Notes: a model not told the origin generated them from the letters alone. 64,000 bases of DNA from Oscillospiraceae bacterium (GCA_017622295.1 JAGARK010000026.1:1-64000); one strand, 5' to 3'. Counted from the stretch's first letter, positions 26,796 to 35,946 are shown. Program-made: numbers and translations.

Positions 26796-27283
26796 AACTC
26801 ATTACCCCGATTCACAAGGAGTTGGGCGCAAAGTCCCGTAAAGACACCCGTGATGATGCTGCAGGCGATCATCACAGGAAGATACACGATCAGCCCCACC
26901 GTTCCGGTCAGCACAATGGCCATGGCCATCTGACCGATGGAGTGGGTGATGGCACCCAGGGCCCCCGCCACCCACAGCTGCTTCATGGTGAGGATTTTCC
27001 GCAGCCCGATGGTCACCGCTACGGCGCAGGCACCGCCGGCGGCAGAATAAAAAATGGTGCTGAAATTGCCCGCGAAGACCGCACCCAGGAACACCCGGCA
27101 GATGAGGATCATGGCCGCTTCTTTGGGTCCCAGGACGAAGACGGCGAAGACCGTGACAATATTCGCAAGTCCCAGCTTCACGCCGGGGATGGGCACCAGG
27201 GCCGGGATCTGGGCTTCGATCATAAAAATGGTCAGCGCAATGGCCGTCAGCAGGGCCATCAGTGTCAATTTCCGAATTTTCAC
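26774..27283 (-). CDS. Gx transporter family membrane protein
   Basis: 169 residues with five to six membrane segments; GVKLGLANIVTVFAVFVLGPKEA and ITHSIGQMAMAI are typical of the family once labelled heptaprenyl diphosphate synthase component I, now seen as an ECF-like S component. The GTG at 27283 gives MKIRKLTLMALLTAIAL, the usual beginning, with GGCGGTGG upstream; an ATG seven codons earlier lacks a site. The substrate is unknown. Confidence 0.78.
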   Translation of the reverse strand: MKIRKLTLMALLTAIALTIFMIEAQIPALVPIPGVKLGLANIVTVFAVFVLGPKEAAMILICRVFLGAVFAGNFSTIFYSAAGGACAVAVTIGLRKILTMKQLWVAGALGAITHSIGQMAMAIVLTGTVGLIVYLPVMIACSIITGVFTGLCAQLLVNRGNELWKTFLK

Positions 27284-27356
27284 CCTGCCACCGCCTTTGC
27301 TCATAATTTATTATCTTATCAGCTTTTGGAGCAATTGTAAACCCCCTAAGGTTCAA

Positions 27357-27399
27357 TGGAAAACGTCCGCTCCCATTGAGGAAGCGGACGTTCTGCTTT
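27357..27399 (-). terminator. Terminator of upp
   Basis: AACGTCCGCT and AGCGGACGTT flank a loop of about 12 bases immediately after the upp stop; T-rich on the minus strand. Confidence 0.7.
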
Positions 27400-28030
27400 A
27401 TTTCGTTCCGAAGATCCGATCACCTGCATCGCCGAGGCCGGGGAGAATATAGGCATGCTCGTTGAGCCCCTCATCCAGGGCCGCAAGATAGATCTCCACA
27501 TCCGGGTGGGCCTCCTGCACCGCCTTGACGCCTTCCGGACAGCCGATGATGTTCATCATAATGATCTGACGGCAGCCATGGCCCTTCAGAAAATCGATAG
27601 CCGCCACGGCGCTGCCGCCGGTGGCCAGCATGGGATCCACCACGAAAACCTGCCGCTTGCCCACGTCATCGGGCAGCTTGCAGTAGTACTCCACGGGCAG
27701 ATGGGTGTCAGGGTCCCGGTACAGGCCGATGTGGCCGATCTTCGCCGAGGGGATCAGGTCCACCATGGCGTCCACCATGCCGAGGCCAGCTCTGAGAATC
27801 GGCACAATGGCCAGCTTCTTACCGGAAAGGACCCGGCATTTGGCCATCATCAGCGGGGTTTCGATCTCCACTTCCTCTGTCGGAAGATTTCGGGTGGCTT
27901 CGTAGCACATAAGCCCGGCAATTTCACCCACAGCCTCCCGGAATTCCTTGACGCCGGTGGTCTTATCCCGCAGGATCGCCAGCTTGTGCTGGATCAGAGG
28001 ATGATCCAAAACATGAACCTTTGCCATCAT
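27398..28030 (-). CDS. upp: Uracil phosphoribosyltransferase
   Basis: 210 residues. The PRPP-binding loop [18 protein letters not shown] (about 125-142) and the N-terminal [13 protein letters not shown] and [11 protein letters not shown] are diagnostic. It makes UMP from uracil and PRPP. AAGGAGAG precedes two adjacent ATGs (28030 and 28027); either could start. A palindromic MITE-like element lies directly upstream, so its promoter may lie within or be affected by that element. Confidence 0.96.
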   Translation of the reverse strand: MMAKVHVLDHPLIQHKLAILRDKTTGVKEFREAVGEIAGLMCYEATRNLPTEEVEIETPLMMAKCRVLSGKKLAIVPILRAGLGMVDAMVDLIPSAKIGHIGLYRDPDTHLPVEYYCKLPDDVGKRQVFVVDPMLATGGSAVAAIDFLKGHGCRQIIMMNIIGCPEGVKAVQEAHPDVEIYLAALDEGLNEHAYILPGLGDAGDRIFGTK

Positions 28031-28044
28031 AATCTCTCCTTATT

Positions 28045-28206
28045 GGCAACCTCTGAAAACTCTTTTTTGATGATTTGAGTCGAAGATTTTGTCCCAGATA
28101 AAGTTATGGAAATTCCGGAATACTTTGTGTATTGCGGGATTTTCATAACGCATAGATGGGACGAAAGATTGACTCAAATCGCAAAAGGGGAGTTTTTAGA
28201 GGTGCC
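28045..28206. mobile_element. Long palindromic MITE-like element
   Basis: About 160 bases form one imperfect palindrome. The ends are GGCAACCTCTGAAAACTC and GAGTTTTTAGAGGTGCC; inner pairs are GATTTGAGTC with GACTCAAATC, TTTTGTCCCA with TGGGACGAAA, and GTTATGGAAATTCCGGAATAC-like arms around a short TTTGT loop. No gene fits inside. It lies between tsaB and upp. The shape is that of a miniature inverted-repeat element or a long folded RNA; no clear target duplication was found. Confidence 0.75.
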
Positions 28207-28209
28207 CTA

Positions 28210-28914
28210 TTATTTACGACTTGCTTTTTCCAGCTTCTCCCGCTCCGCCTGGCTCAGACGCAGGTAATTGGGGGTCAGCTCTCCGCCGCTGGGGGCAAGA
28301 CCCGCTTCGGCCTGTCCGCGCGCCAGAATCGCCACGCCCACAGCCCGCTGATGCATCCGATGCTCAGGAGGCAGGATCAGTTCCTCAATTTTACCGCCGA
28401 GCGTATTGTAAGTCAGATTGCTGCCGTCTCCCACCAGGAAAATGGGGCCGTCCAGATGCTCCAGTTCTTCTCCCAGCTCCGCCAGGGAGATTGCCCTGTC
28501 TTCGCTTCGGCGTTCAATTTTCCCGTCATCCACATAGAACAGGGCATTATAAACCTGGCCGCGGCGGGCGTCCATGACAGGGCAGATGTAGCCGGAGTAA
28601 ATGCCCAAAGACTGGGCCATGGCCTCCAGAGTGGAGACGCCGTAGCAGGGAATTTCAGCTCCCCAGGCAAAGCCCTTTGCAGCGGCCACGCCGATGCGCA
28701 CACCGGTGAAGGAGCCGGGGCCCCCGGCCACCGCCACGGCGGTGACATCAGCGGCAGTCTTGCCGCACTGCTTCAGCACATCCTCCGCCATGACCATCAG
28801 GGTCTGGCTGTGGGTCAGGCCGGTGTTCTGGTAGCTTTCGCCCAAGAGCTTGTTTTCATCCATCAGGGCCACGGAAGCGGCCTTGGCAGAGGTTTCAAAG
28901 GCTAAGATCAGCAA
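28210..28914 (-). CDS. tsaB: tRNA threonylcarbamoyladenosine biosynthesis protein TsaB
   Basis: 234 residues. The ASKHA-fold N-terminus LILAFETSAKAASVAL and the AGGPGSFTGVRIGVA motif identify TsaB, which pairs with TsaD and TsaE to make the t6A37 base of ANN-decoding tRNAs. The start is TTG at 28914, with GGAGGAG upstream; it overlaps tsaE by 20 bases. tsaD is not in the window. Confidence 0.94.
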   Translation of the reverse strand: MLILAFETSAKAASVALMDENKLLGESYQNTGLTHSQTLMVMAEDVLKQCGKTAADVTAVAVAGGPGSFTGVRIGVAAAKGFAWGAEIPCYGVSTLEAMAQSLGIYSGYICPVMDARRGQVYNALFYVDDGKIERRSEDRAISLAELGEELEHLDGPIFLVGDGSNLTYNTLGGKIEELILPPEHRMHQRAVGVAILARGQAEAGLAPSGGELTPNYLRLSQAEREKLEKASRK

Positions 28915-29332
28915 TTGTATCTCCTCCTTCAATGGTGATGCGCCGGGAATCCTCCCCGGTTTTTTCAATGGTGACCCACACGGCGTCCTCCATGGCGTCG
29001 TCCACATTCTCGCTCCACTCCACAGCGCAGACGCCGCCCCGCTCCAGATAATCCTCCCAGCCGATGTCCCACAGGTCATCGGAGGAAGCCAGACGGTACA
29101 TATCGAAATGGAACAGCGGGATGCGGCCGGTGAGGTATTCGTTGACGATGGTATAGGTGGGACTGGTGACGATCTCGTCACAGCCCAGGCCCCGGGCCAG
29201 GCCTCTGGTGAAGGCGGTCTTTCCCGCACCCAGGTCGCCCCGGTAGGCAAGGATCGTGCCGGGGGGCAGGATTTTTCCCAGCGCAGCACCGACAGCTTCG
29301 GTCTGTGCGGGAGAGTTGGTCAGAAATTCCAT
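28895..29332 (-). CDS. tsaE: tRNA threonylcarbamoyladenosine biosynthesis ATPase TsaE
   Basis: 145 residues. Walker A is at about 32-41 (RGDLGAGKTA), with SPTYTIVNEY and LFHFDMYRL, all typical of TsaE (YjeE). Its ATPase activity resets the TsaBD complex. It overlaps tsaB. Upstream, a DUF559 cassette separates it from prfA. Confidence 0.95.
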   Translation of the reverse strand: MEFLTNSPAQTEAVGAALGKILPPGTILAYRGDLGAGKTAFTRGLARGLGCDEIVTSPTYTIVNEYLTGRIPLFHFDMYRLASSDDLWDIGWEDYLERGGVCAVEWSENVDDAMEDAVWVTIEKTGEDSRRITIEGGDTIADLSL

Positions 29333-29367
29333 AGTATATCCTCTTTATAAAAACGTCAGGTCTTTAA

Positions 29368-29426
29368 GCCTTCCCCCGGGGGGAAGGTGGGCCGGCGAAG
29401 CCGGGTCGGATGAGGGATGGCGTGCA
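29368..29426. repeat. Family C inverted repeat, left end of the DUF559 cassette
   Basis: It reads outward to inward as the palindrome GCCTTCCCCCGGGGGGAAGG, then TGGGCCGGCGAAGCCGG, then a GATGAGGGATGGCGTGCA tail. Its reverse complement matches 29815-29873 in the same module order. Confidence 0.88.
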
Positions 29427-29431
29427 GTTGG

Positions 29432-29788
29432 TTAACGTACCAGCTGCCGTTGTACCCGCTCATCAATCATCTCGCAGACAGCTCGAAACTGCCGCATTAC
29501 ATCCAAATTCGAAATTCGCAACACACAGAGTCCCTGTTTTTCCAGAAATTCTGTCCTTTTCCGGTCATATTCGATCGCTTCCAACGTACAATGCTGAGAT
29601 CCATCCAATTCCAATACCAATTTGGCCTTATGACAATAGAAATCAACAATGTAGTTCCCAATGGAATATTGACGGTGGAATGGTAACGGATAACTTTTCA
29701 AATAATCATACCACAAATGGCGTTCTTCCTTGGTCATATTCTTTCGCAGTTGCTGAGAATATCGCCTGATTCGTTCCGTCTGTGCCAT
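29432..29788 (-). CDS. DUF559 domain protein (Vsr-like endonuclease fold)
   Basis: 118 residues. The domain runs from MTKEERHLWYDYL through FHRQYSIGNYIVDFYCHKAKLVLELDGSQHC to DVMRQF. The pattern ...IVDFYC...LVLELDG..H is that of DUF559, related to very-short-patch-repair and restriction endonuclease folds, where the Asp and Glu-x-Asp residues would bind metal. The start at 29788 has GAGGAG upstream; an in-frame start at 29824 would begin inside the inverted repeat. Lower GC than its neighbours supports transfer. Its target and role are unknown. Confidence 0.85.
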   Translation of the reverse strand: MAQTERIRRYSQQLRKNMTKEERHLWYDYLKSYPLPFHRQYSIGNYIVDFYCHKAKLVLELDGSQHCTLEAIEYDRKRTEFLEKQGLCVLRISNLDVMRQFRAVCEMIDERVQRQLVR

Positions 29789-29814
29789 AACTAACTCCTC
29801 AAAAACACTTGAAG

Positions 29815-29873
29815 TGCACGCCATCCCTCATCCGTCAGCCCTTCGGGCTGCCACCTTCCCCCCGGGGGAAGGC
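29815..29873. repeat. Family C inverted repeat, right end of the DUF559 cassette
   Basis: TGCACGCCATCCCTCATCCG, then the hairpin CAGCCCTTCGGGCTG, then CCACCTTCCCC and the palindrome to GGGGGAAGGC. It is the inverted partner of 29368-29426. Confidence 0.88.
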
Positions 29874-29875
29874 TT

Positions 29876-30934
29876 TTATTTCGCATTCTTCAGCTTCTCC
29901 GCCTGGTCGGCGGTAGCCAGAGCGTTGATGATCTCGTCGATGTCGCCATCCATGATGGCGTCGATCTTGTACAGTGTCAGTCCCACCCGGTGGTCGGTGA
30001 CCCGGCCCTGGGGTAAATTGTTGGTGCGGATGCGCTCGTTGCGCATGCCGGTGCCCACCTGACTGCGGCGGAGTCCATCATTTTCCGACAGGATGCGCTC
30101 CTGTTCGATCTCATAGAGCTTACTTGCCAGCATCCGCATACACTTTTCGCGGTTTTGTAGCTGGCTGCGCTCCTCCTGACATGCCACCACGATGCCGCTG
30201 GGCTTGTGGATCAGGCGCACAGCGGAGGAGGTCTTGTTGACATGCTGGCCGCCGGCGCCGGAGGCACGGTAGACCTGCATTTCGATGTCCGCGGGATTGA
30301 TCTGGACGTCCACCTCCTCCATTTCAGGAAGCACCGCAACGGTTGCCGTGGAGGTGTGGACCCGGCCGCCGGACTCGGTCTCCGGCACCCGCTGGACCCG
30401 GTGGACGCCGGATTCGTATTTGAGCCGGGAATAGGCGCCCCGGCCGTTTACAATAAAGTCCGCTTCCTTGACGCCTCCCAGCTCCGTTTCGTTGTAGTTC
30501 AGAAGCTCAATGCTCCAGTTCCGCCGGCCTGCGTACATGGAGTACATCCGAAACAAACTGTGGGCAAACAGGGCGCTTTCCTCACCGCCGACACCGCCGC
30601 GGATCTCCACGATGACGCTCTTTTCGTCGTTGGGATCCTTGGGAAGCAGCAGAAGCTGCAGCTTTTCGTAGAGCTCCTCCTTTGCGGCCTTGGCGGCAGC
30701 ATAGGTTTCCTGGCACAGCTCCTTCATTTCCGGGTCGCTCATCAGCTCCTCGGCGTCCGCCATGTCGGTCTCCGCCTGGCGGTAGGCCCGGAAGGCTTCG
30801 ATGATAGGCTCCAGGTCGTTTTTCTCCCGCAGCAGCTTTGCAGCCTTTTTGGGGTCGCTGTAAAAATCCGACTGCTCGGATTTGAAGCATAATTCGTCAT
30901 AGCGGTTTTCCACCGCTTTCAGTTTATCAAGCAT
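29876..30934 (-). CDS. prfA: Peptide chain release factor 1
   Basis: 352 residues. The GGQ loop that reaches the peptidyl-transferase centre is GAGGQHVNKT (about 225-234). VHRVQRVPETESGGRVHTS contains the PxT tripeptide (PET) characteristic of RF1, which reads UAA and UAG, rather than the SPF of RF2. The start at 30934 (MLDKLKAVENRYDEL) has GAGGAG upstream. The stop lies 3 bases from the DUF559 cassette end. Confidence 0.96.
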   Translation of the reverse strand: MLDKLKAVENRYDELCFKSEQSDFYSDPKKAAKLLREKNDLEPIIEAFRAYRQAETDMADAEELMSDPEMKELCQETYAAAKAAKEELYEKLQLLLLPKDPNDEKSVIVEIRGGVGGEESALFAHSLFRMYSMYAGRRNWSIELLNYNETELGGVKEADFIVNGRGAYSRLKYESGVHRVQRVPETESGGRVHTSTATVAVLPEMEEVDVQINPADIEMQVYRASGAGGQHVNKTSSAVRLIHKPSGIVVACQEERSQLQNREKCMRMLASKLYEIEQERILSENDGLRRSQVGTGMRNERIRTNNLPQGRVTDHRVGLTLYKIDAIMDGDIDEIINALATADQAEKLKNAK

Positions 30935-30994
30935 GGGAATTCTCCTCATCGGGGAATTTTCAGTATTGTATCAGCAAAATGGGGAAAAGTAAAG

Positions 30995-31795
30995 TCACGT
31001 CGGCCGGTAGACATTCAGCACGCAGCTGGCGGTATCGGTAAGCTTTTCAGTGGCAGCCAGGCGCTGGGCGCCCTCTTTTCCGATGCGGTAGACATGGGGC
31101 GTCATGCTCAGAAGATTGCGCACCTGCTCCCCCTCCACCGTAAACTCAAACCGGATGGGCACGGATTTGACCAGCCGGAAGCCCGGCAGCTCCGGGACGG
31201 TATCTTTTTCCTTGTGCAGAAGCTCCGGGTAAATGATGGACTTCAGCCCCAGCAGATGATCCTCCGCCGCCAGCACCTGAAAATACAAGCCGTCATCTGT
31301 CAAGACCCGGCGAAATTCCGCCGCCATGGTCAGGGCGAAGAGGCTGGTCAGCAGCCCCGCAGATCTGTCCGCCACCGGCAAATGGGCGGCGGTGCCGCAG
31401 AGCCAGAGGGCCTCTTTATACCTGCCCGCAGCACAGCGGACGGCTTCCTTGGAGATATCCAGTCCCGTCAGCTCCGCCTCCAGGGCGGAAGCCAGCCGGG
31501 AGGAATAGTAACCCTCACCGCAGCCAACATCCAGAATGGGGCCGGAGGCCCCCAGTTCCTTTGCGGTGTCGCAAAGAGTCCGGGCGATGGGCTCATAGTA
31601 ATTCTCATCCAGAAAGGCCCGGCGGGAGAGCACCTGCTCCCGGGTGTCGCCGGGATGAAGGGATTTTTTCTGCTGAACGGTCAGCAAATTCACATATCCC
31701 TGCCGGGCAATATCAAAGCTGTGACGATTTTCACAGCGGTATTCTCGATCCACACGGCTGAGTGAGCAGCCGCAGATGGGGCAAATCAGTTCCAT
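30995..31795 (-). CDS. 23S rRNA (guanine-N1)-methyltransferase, RlmA type
   Basis: 266 residues. The N-terminal zinc finger CPICGCSL ... YRCENRHSFD, then LHPGDTREQVLSRRAFL, and the SAM-binding motif PILDVGCGEGYYSSRL (about 85-100) match RlmA enzymes that methylate G745 or G748 of 23S rRNA; which position cannot be told. The start at 31795 gives the MELICPICGC opening with GGAGGG upstream. It precedes prfA on the same strand. Confidence 0.88.
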   Translation of the reverse strand: MELICPICGCSLSRVDREYRCENRHSFDIARQGYVNLLTVQQKKSLHPGDTREQVLSRRAFLDENYYEPIARTLCDTAKELGASGPILDVGCGEGYYSSRLASALEAELTGLDISKEAVRCAAGRYKEALWLCGTAAHLPVADRSAGLLTSLFALTMAAEFRRVLTDDGLYFQVLAAEDHLLGLKSIIYPELLHKEKDTVPELPGFRLVKSVPIRFEFTVEGEQVRNLLSMTPHVYRIGKEGAQRLAATEKLTDTASCVLNVYRPT

Positions 31796-31868
31796 AATCA
31801 TCCCTCCAATTTTTATCATACCCCAAAAAGGGGCTTGAGTCAACAAATCCGAAGGAAGTGAAAAGAAT

Positions 31869-32540
31869 TTGCACCGCATCATTGCTGTGATATTATGCCT
31901 GATTCTGCTGGCAATTCCCATACAGGCAGAGGACCAGACCAAATATGTTGCCCTGACCTTCGACGACGGCCCCTCGGGACGGTTCACCCGGCGGCTGCTG
32001 GATGGGTTGGCGGAACGGGATGTGAAGGCCACCTTCCTGATCTGCGGCTACCGGATCAAGGAATACCCCGCCGAAGCCCGGCGTATTGCCGACGAGGGCC
32101 ACGAGATCGGCATCCACGGCTATTCCCACAAATCCATGTGTCCCATGACCCAGGACGAGGTCGAAGCCGAGATTCTGGACACTGCCGCCCTGCTTCCGGC
32201 GGGAGTGGAGCCGGTATTTCTGCGTCCCCCGGGCGGGCAGTGCGGCGATGGCATGTGGGACGCCGCAAGGATGCAGGGGCTGGCGGTGCTGACCTGGTCC
32301 CTGGACTCCAAGGACTGGGCCATCCACAACGCCAATGCTCTGGTGGAGCGGGTGGTCAGCCGTGTTCAGGACGGAGATGTGATATTGATGCACGACATGT
32401 ACGACAGCACGGTCACTGCGGCGCTGACGATCATCGATATCCTCAGCGCAAGGGGCTACAGGTTTGTCACTGCCGCCGAGCTGGCTCAGCTGCGGGGTGT
32501 CCAATTGCAGCCGGGAGCTGTCTATTGCAGTTTTCCGTAA
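31869..32540 (+). CDS. Secreted polysaccharide deacetylase (NodB domain)
   Basis: 223 residues with a TTG start (GGAAGTG upstream). A signal peptide (about 1-20, ending IPIQAE) precedes a NodB fold: TFDDGP (motif 1), HGYSHKSM (motif 2, metal His pair), RPPGGQ (motif 3), DSKDW (motif 4) and LMHDMY (motif 5). Such enzymes remove acetyl groups from cell-wall glycans, often giving lysozyme resistance. It is divergent from rlmA. Peptidoglycan is a likely but unproven substrate. Confidence 0.9.
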   Translation: MHRIIAVILCLILLAIPIQAEDQTKYVALTFDDGPSGRFTRRLLDGLAERDVKATFLICGYRIKEYPAEARRIADEGHEIGIHGYSHKSMCPMTQDEVEAEILDTAALLPAGVEPVFLRPPGGQCGDGMWDAARMQGLAVLTWSLDSKDWAIHNANALVERVVSRVQDGDVILMHDMYDSTVTAALTIIDILSARGYRFVTAAELAQLRGVQLQPGAVYCSFP

Positions 32541-32541
32541 T

Positions 32542-32644
32542 ATTCAAATTGCAGTTTATTGCACTGTTGGGCAAATGAATGTAGAGGCGACCTGTGGTCG
32601 CCCCTATGAATTCTATTGCAAGGTACTCGATAAATCCTAATTTG
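32542..32644. repeat. Dispersed repeat family A, copy 6
   Basis: TTCAAATTGCAGTTTATTGC at one end and CTCGATAAATCCTAATTTG at the other. The core has AATGAATGTAGAGGCGACC and its inverse GGTCGCCCCTATGAATT. Close to the 190-362 copy in its flanks but without that copy's central expansion. Confidence 0.8.
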
Positions 32645-32653
32645 CCTCCATGC

Positions 32654-32692
32654 GAGAAAACTCCCGCGCCGTTTGGCGCGGGAGTTTCAGCT
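32654..32692 (-). terminator. Terminator of hemW
   Basis: AAACTCCCGCGCC-GTTT-GGCGCGGGAGTTT lies just after the hemW stop. Confidence 0.85.
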
Positions 32693-33892
32693 TTACTTAT
32701 TGTAGCGCTGCAGCTGGACGGATTTGTCCTGGATCAGCAGCAGATCCGAAATAATGGAATTGGAAATCAGGAAGCCCTTGGGGGTCAGATGCCAGCGGCC
32801 ATCGTCGGTTTTGTTGGCGTGTCCGAAGCTGCGGCTCTTTTCCAGAGAGGCCTCGATGTCGTCAAAGGGCAGCAGAAACGCCTTCTCGTACTCAGCCCGG
32901 TTGATGCCGTTGATGGTACGCAGCCGGAGCATCAGATACTCGCCGGCCCGCTCCCGCAGGGGGATCTCGTCGATCTCCTGGAGGACCTCGCCGCCGTTGC
33001 GGATGCCGCTGATATAGCCCTGGAGGTCCCGGATGATGGTGAAGCGCTTACCGGCAAAGTCGGAGCTGGCGTTGGGGCCGAAGCCCAGATACTCGCCGCC
33101 GGTCCAGTACTTCATATTGTGTCGGGAATACAGGCCCTTCCGGGCGAAATTGGAGATCTCGTACTGCCGGAAGCCATAGGAGCGGAGCAGCTCACAGGCC
33201 GCCAGATACATATCCGCCTGCTGATCGTCGGTGGGCAGATTGCAGAAATCCTTATACTCATACAGGGGCGTACCCTCCTCCACCTTCAGGCCGTAACAGC
33301 TGATGTGCTCGGGATTCAGGTTCAGGATGCTCTCGAGGGTATTGCGCCAGCCGACAAGGGTCTGACCGGGCAGGCCATACATCAGATCCACGCTGATGTT
33401 CTTGAAGCCCGCCTTGCGGATGCGCTGGACGGCGGTGACCGCCTGCTCATAGTTGTGGGGACGGCCGATCTTCTTCAGGATCTCGTCGTCGGCGCACTGG
33501 ACGCCCAGGCTGACCCGGTTGAAGCCCTCGGCCTTCATCCGCTTCAGGAAGCTGTCGGAAACAGAGTCAGGATTGGCCTCAAAGGTGATCTCGGCGTTGT
33601 AATCCACGTCGAAATTCCGGCGGATGGCGGACAGAATGGTTGCCAGGCCCTCGGCGCCAAAGAAGCTGGGGGTGCCGCCACCAAAATAAATGGTATCGAC
33701 CCTGTATGCAGGAGCCAGGGCGCCGGTCTCCTTGATATGGGCCAGCATGGCGTTCAGGTACGCGTCCATCAGCTTATCGTCCTTGGCGGTGAGGGAATAG
33801 AAGTCGCAGTACTGGCATTTGCTGCGGCAAAAGGGCACATGGACATAAATGCCCAGGGGTGTTTTATTCTTTCGGGTGGTTAAAAAGGGCAT
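32693..33892 (-). CDS. hemW: HemW-like radical SAM protein
   Basis: 399 residues. The radical SAM cysteines are CX3CX2C in CRSKCQYCDF (about 19-28), with Phe after the last Asp; HemN enzymes have a fourth Cys there. TIYFGGGTPSFF and the C-terminal HemN-C domain (GEYLMLRLRT) follow. HemW is a heme chaperone, historically misnamed coproporphyrinogen oxidase. The start at 33892 has GGAGGT upstream; a longer frame would read through the repeat at 33919-33980. Confidence 0.92.
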   Translation of the reverse strand: MPFLTTRKNKTPLGIYVHVPFCRSKCQYCDFYSLTAKDDKLMDAYLNAMLAHIKETGALAPAYRVDTIYFGGGTPSFFGAEGLATILSAIRRNFDVDYNAEITFEANPDSVSDSFLKRMKAEGFNRVSLGVQCADDEILKKIGRPHNYEQAVTAVQRIRKAGFKNISVDLMYGLPGQTLVGWRNTLESILNLNPEHISCYGLKVEEGTPLYEYKDFCNLPTDDQQADMYLAACELLRSYGFRQYEISNFARKGLYSRHNMKYWTGGEYLGFGPNASSDFAGKRFTIIRDLQGYISGIRNGGEVLQEIDEIPLRERAGEYLMLRLRTINGINRAEYEKAFLLPFDDIEASLEKSRSFGHANKTDDGRWHLTPKGFLISNSIISDLLLIQDKSVQLQRYNK

Positions 33893-33918
33893 GGGAAATT
33901 TTACCTCCGGTAAAATAA

Positions 33919-33980
33919 ATGCTGAATGCAGAATGCAAAATGATATGAACACAATTCTGCACTTTGCATTTTGCATTATA
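33919..33980. repeat. Family B repeat between lepA and hemW
   Basis: ATGCTGAATGCAGAATGCAA and AATGATATGAACAC face AATTCTGCACTTTGCATTTT and GCATTATA. A compact palindrome that a single transcript from lepA would carry into hemW. Confidence 0.75.
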
Positions 33981-33981
33981 T

Positions 33982-35790
33982 TTAGTCTTCGTCCAGCTTC
34001 AGGACGGCCATGAAGGCTTCACTGGGAACGGACACGGTACCGAAGGTACGCATCCGCTTCTTGCCTTCCTTCTGCTTTTCCAGCAGCTTCTTCTTACGGG
34101 TGATGTCACCGCCGTAGCACTTGGCCAGCACGTCCTTGCGGACGGCCTTGATGGTCTCGCGGGCGATGATCTTGCCTCCGATGGCTGCCTGGACAGGGAT
34201 TTCAAACTGGGCGCGGGGGATGTTCTCCTTCAGCTTTTCGCAGATCTTGCGGGCTCTGGGATAGGCGTTGTCCGCAAAGAGGATGAAGCTCAGGGCGTCC
34301 ACGATGTCGCCGTTGAGCAGGATGTCCAGCTTGACGAGCTTGGAAGGACGGTAGCCGATGAGCTCATAGTCCAGAGAGCCATAACCTCTGGTTCTGGACT
34401 TCAGGGCATCGAAGAAGTCATAGATAATTTCGTTCAGGGGCATGTCGTAGTGGAGCTCCACACGGTTGGCGTCCAGATAGACCATATCCTTAAATTCGCC
34501 GCGCCGCTGCTGGCACAGGTCCATGATGTTGCCCACATATTCCTGGGGGGCGATCAGATTGACCTTGGCAAAGGGCTCTTCTGCCAGCTCGATCTCCATG
34601 GGATCGGGGTAGTCCAGGGGAGTGTAGACCATCAGAGTCTCGCCGTTGGTCTTTGTAACTCTGTAAACAACGTTGGGCGCGGTGGTGATCAGGTCCAGAT
34701 TGTATTCCCGCTCCAGACGCTCCTGGATGATCTCCATATGCAGCAATCCCAGGAAGCCGCAGCGGAAGCCGAAGCCCAGGGCGATGGAGCTTTCCAGCTC
34801 GAAGGACATGGAGGCGTCGTTGAGCTTCAGCTTTTCCAGAGCTTCCCGCAGGTCCACGTATTTTGCACCGTCGGCGGGGTAGACACCGGAGAAAACCATG
34901 GGCTGGACTTCACGATAGCCGGGCAGGGGCTCGGAGGCAGGATTTTCCACCGTGGTGATGGTGTCGCCCACCTGGGTATCGGCAACGGTCTTGATGGAGG
35001 CGGTGATGTAGCCGACCTCGCCGGCGCCCAGGGCCTCGGCGGGGATCAGGCCGGTGGGGCTCATGGTGCCCACTTCCACTACCTTATAAACAGCGCCGGT
35101 GGCCATCATGCGGATATCCTGGCCTGCCCGGATGGTGCCCTGCTTGATTCTCGTATAGACGATGACGCCCCGGTAGGAGTCATACTGGCTGTCGAAGATC
35201 AGGGCCTGGAGGGGGGCCTCCCGGTCACCGGTGGGAGCGGGAACGTCCCGGACGATCATTTCCAGAACGGAATGGATGTTGATGCCGTTCTTGGCAGAGA
35301 TTTCGGGAGAATCCTCAGCGGGAATGCCGATGATGTCTTCGACCTCTGCCTTGACCTCGGCGGGACGGGCGGAGGGCAGGTCGATCTTGTTGATGACGGG
35401 CAGGACCTCCAGGCCTGCGTCGATGGCGAGATAGGTGTTGGCCAGGGTCTGGGCCTCCACACCCTGGGATGCGTCAACCACCAGCACAGCGCCCTCGCAG
35501 GCGGCCAGGGAACGGGAGACCTCGTAGTTGAAGTCCACATGGCCCGGGGTGTCGATGAGGTTCAGGGCGTAGGTTTCGCCGTCGTCGGCGGTGTAGGTCA
35601 GGGTTGCGGCGGTAGCCTTGATGGTGATGCCGCGTTCCTTTTCCAGCTCCATGGAGTCGAGCATCTGCTCGGCCCGGATGCGCTGGTCGATGGCATCGCA
35701 CTCCTCCAGCAGCCGGTCCGCCAGAGTGGACTTGCCGTGGTCAATGTGGGCGATGATGGAAAAATTTCGGATGTGAGAAAGGTCGGTCAT
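33982..35790 (-). CDS. lepA: Elongation factor 4 (LepA)
   Basis: 602 residues, the standard length. The GTPase domain has [15 protein letters not shown] (P-loop), IDTPGHVDF (G3) and NKIDLPSA (G4); domains II to V and the lepA C-terminal domain follow (ends [17 protein letters not shown]). LepA is a ribosome-associated translocase-like GTPase. GAGGAGAG precedes the ATG. It is cotranscribed with hemW downstream, with a repeat between. Confidence 0.97.
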   Translation of the reverse strand: MTDLSHIRNFSIIAHIDHGKSTLADRLLEECDAIDQRIRAEQMLDSMELEKERGITIKATAATLTYTADDGETYALNLIDTPGHVDFNYEVSRSLAACEGAVLVVDASQGVEAQTLANTYLAIDAGLEVLPVINKIDLPSARPAEVKAEVEDIIGIPAEDSPEISAKNGINIHSVLEMIVRDVPAPTGDREAPLQALIFDSQYDSYRGVIVYTRIKQGTIRAGQDIRMMATGAVYKVVEVGTMSPTGLIPAEALGAGEVGYITASIKTVADTQVGDTITTVENPASEPLPGYREVQPMVFSGVYPADGAKYVDLREALEKLKLNDASMSFELESSIALGFGFRCGFLGLLHMEIIQERLEREYNLDLITTAPNVVYRVTKTNGETLMVYTPLDYPDPMEIELAEEPFAKVNLIAPQEYVGNIMDLCQQRRGEFKDMVYLDANRVELHYDMPLNEIIYDFFDALKSRTRGYGSLDYELIGYRPSKLVKLDILLNGDIVDALSFILFADNAYPRARKICEKLKENIPRAQFEIPVQAAIGGKIIARETIKAVRKDVLAKCYGGDITRKKKLLEKQKEGKKRMRTFGTVSVPSEAFMAVLKLDED

Positions 35791-35946
35791 ATCGGTCTCT
35801 CCTCAATATAATCATGCTTTTGTAATGGCCGGCATTCTTGACGGCCAGCCTGTCGGATTCCCGGATACGGCGCGTCGGGGATGCCGCGCCCTGCAAAGGG
35901 GAATTAAGATAATATCGCGCGCAGGGCACAATACGTCATTTTCTTG

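Larger units (their letters stand above)
29368..29873. mobile_element. Putative DUF559 endonuclease cassette with long inverted repeats
   Basis: About 506 bases bounded by two inverted repeats of about 59 bases with one complete gene (29432-29788) between them. The inner tails GGATGGCGTGCA and TGCACGCCATCC are perfect complements. It lies between prfA and tsaE, which run on the same strand. The bounded layout suggests a discrete inserted unit; movement is an inference. Confidence 0.65.

Noticed and set aside
33893..33976. N-terminal extension of hemW
   Set aside because: The extra codons read through a family B repeat, and GGAGGT precedes the start at 33892.
33964..35811. Long open frame antisense to lepA
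   Set aside because: Same antisense effect in a GC-rich, codon-biased gene; no start signal.
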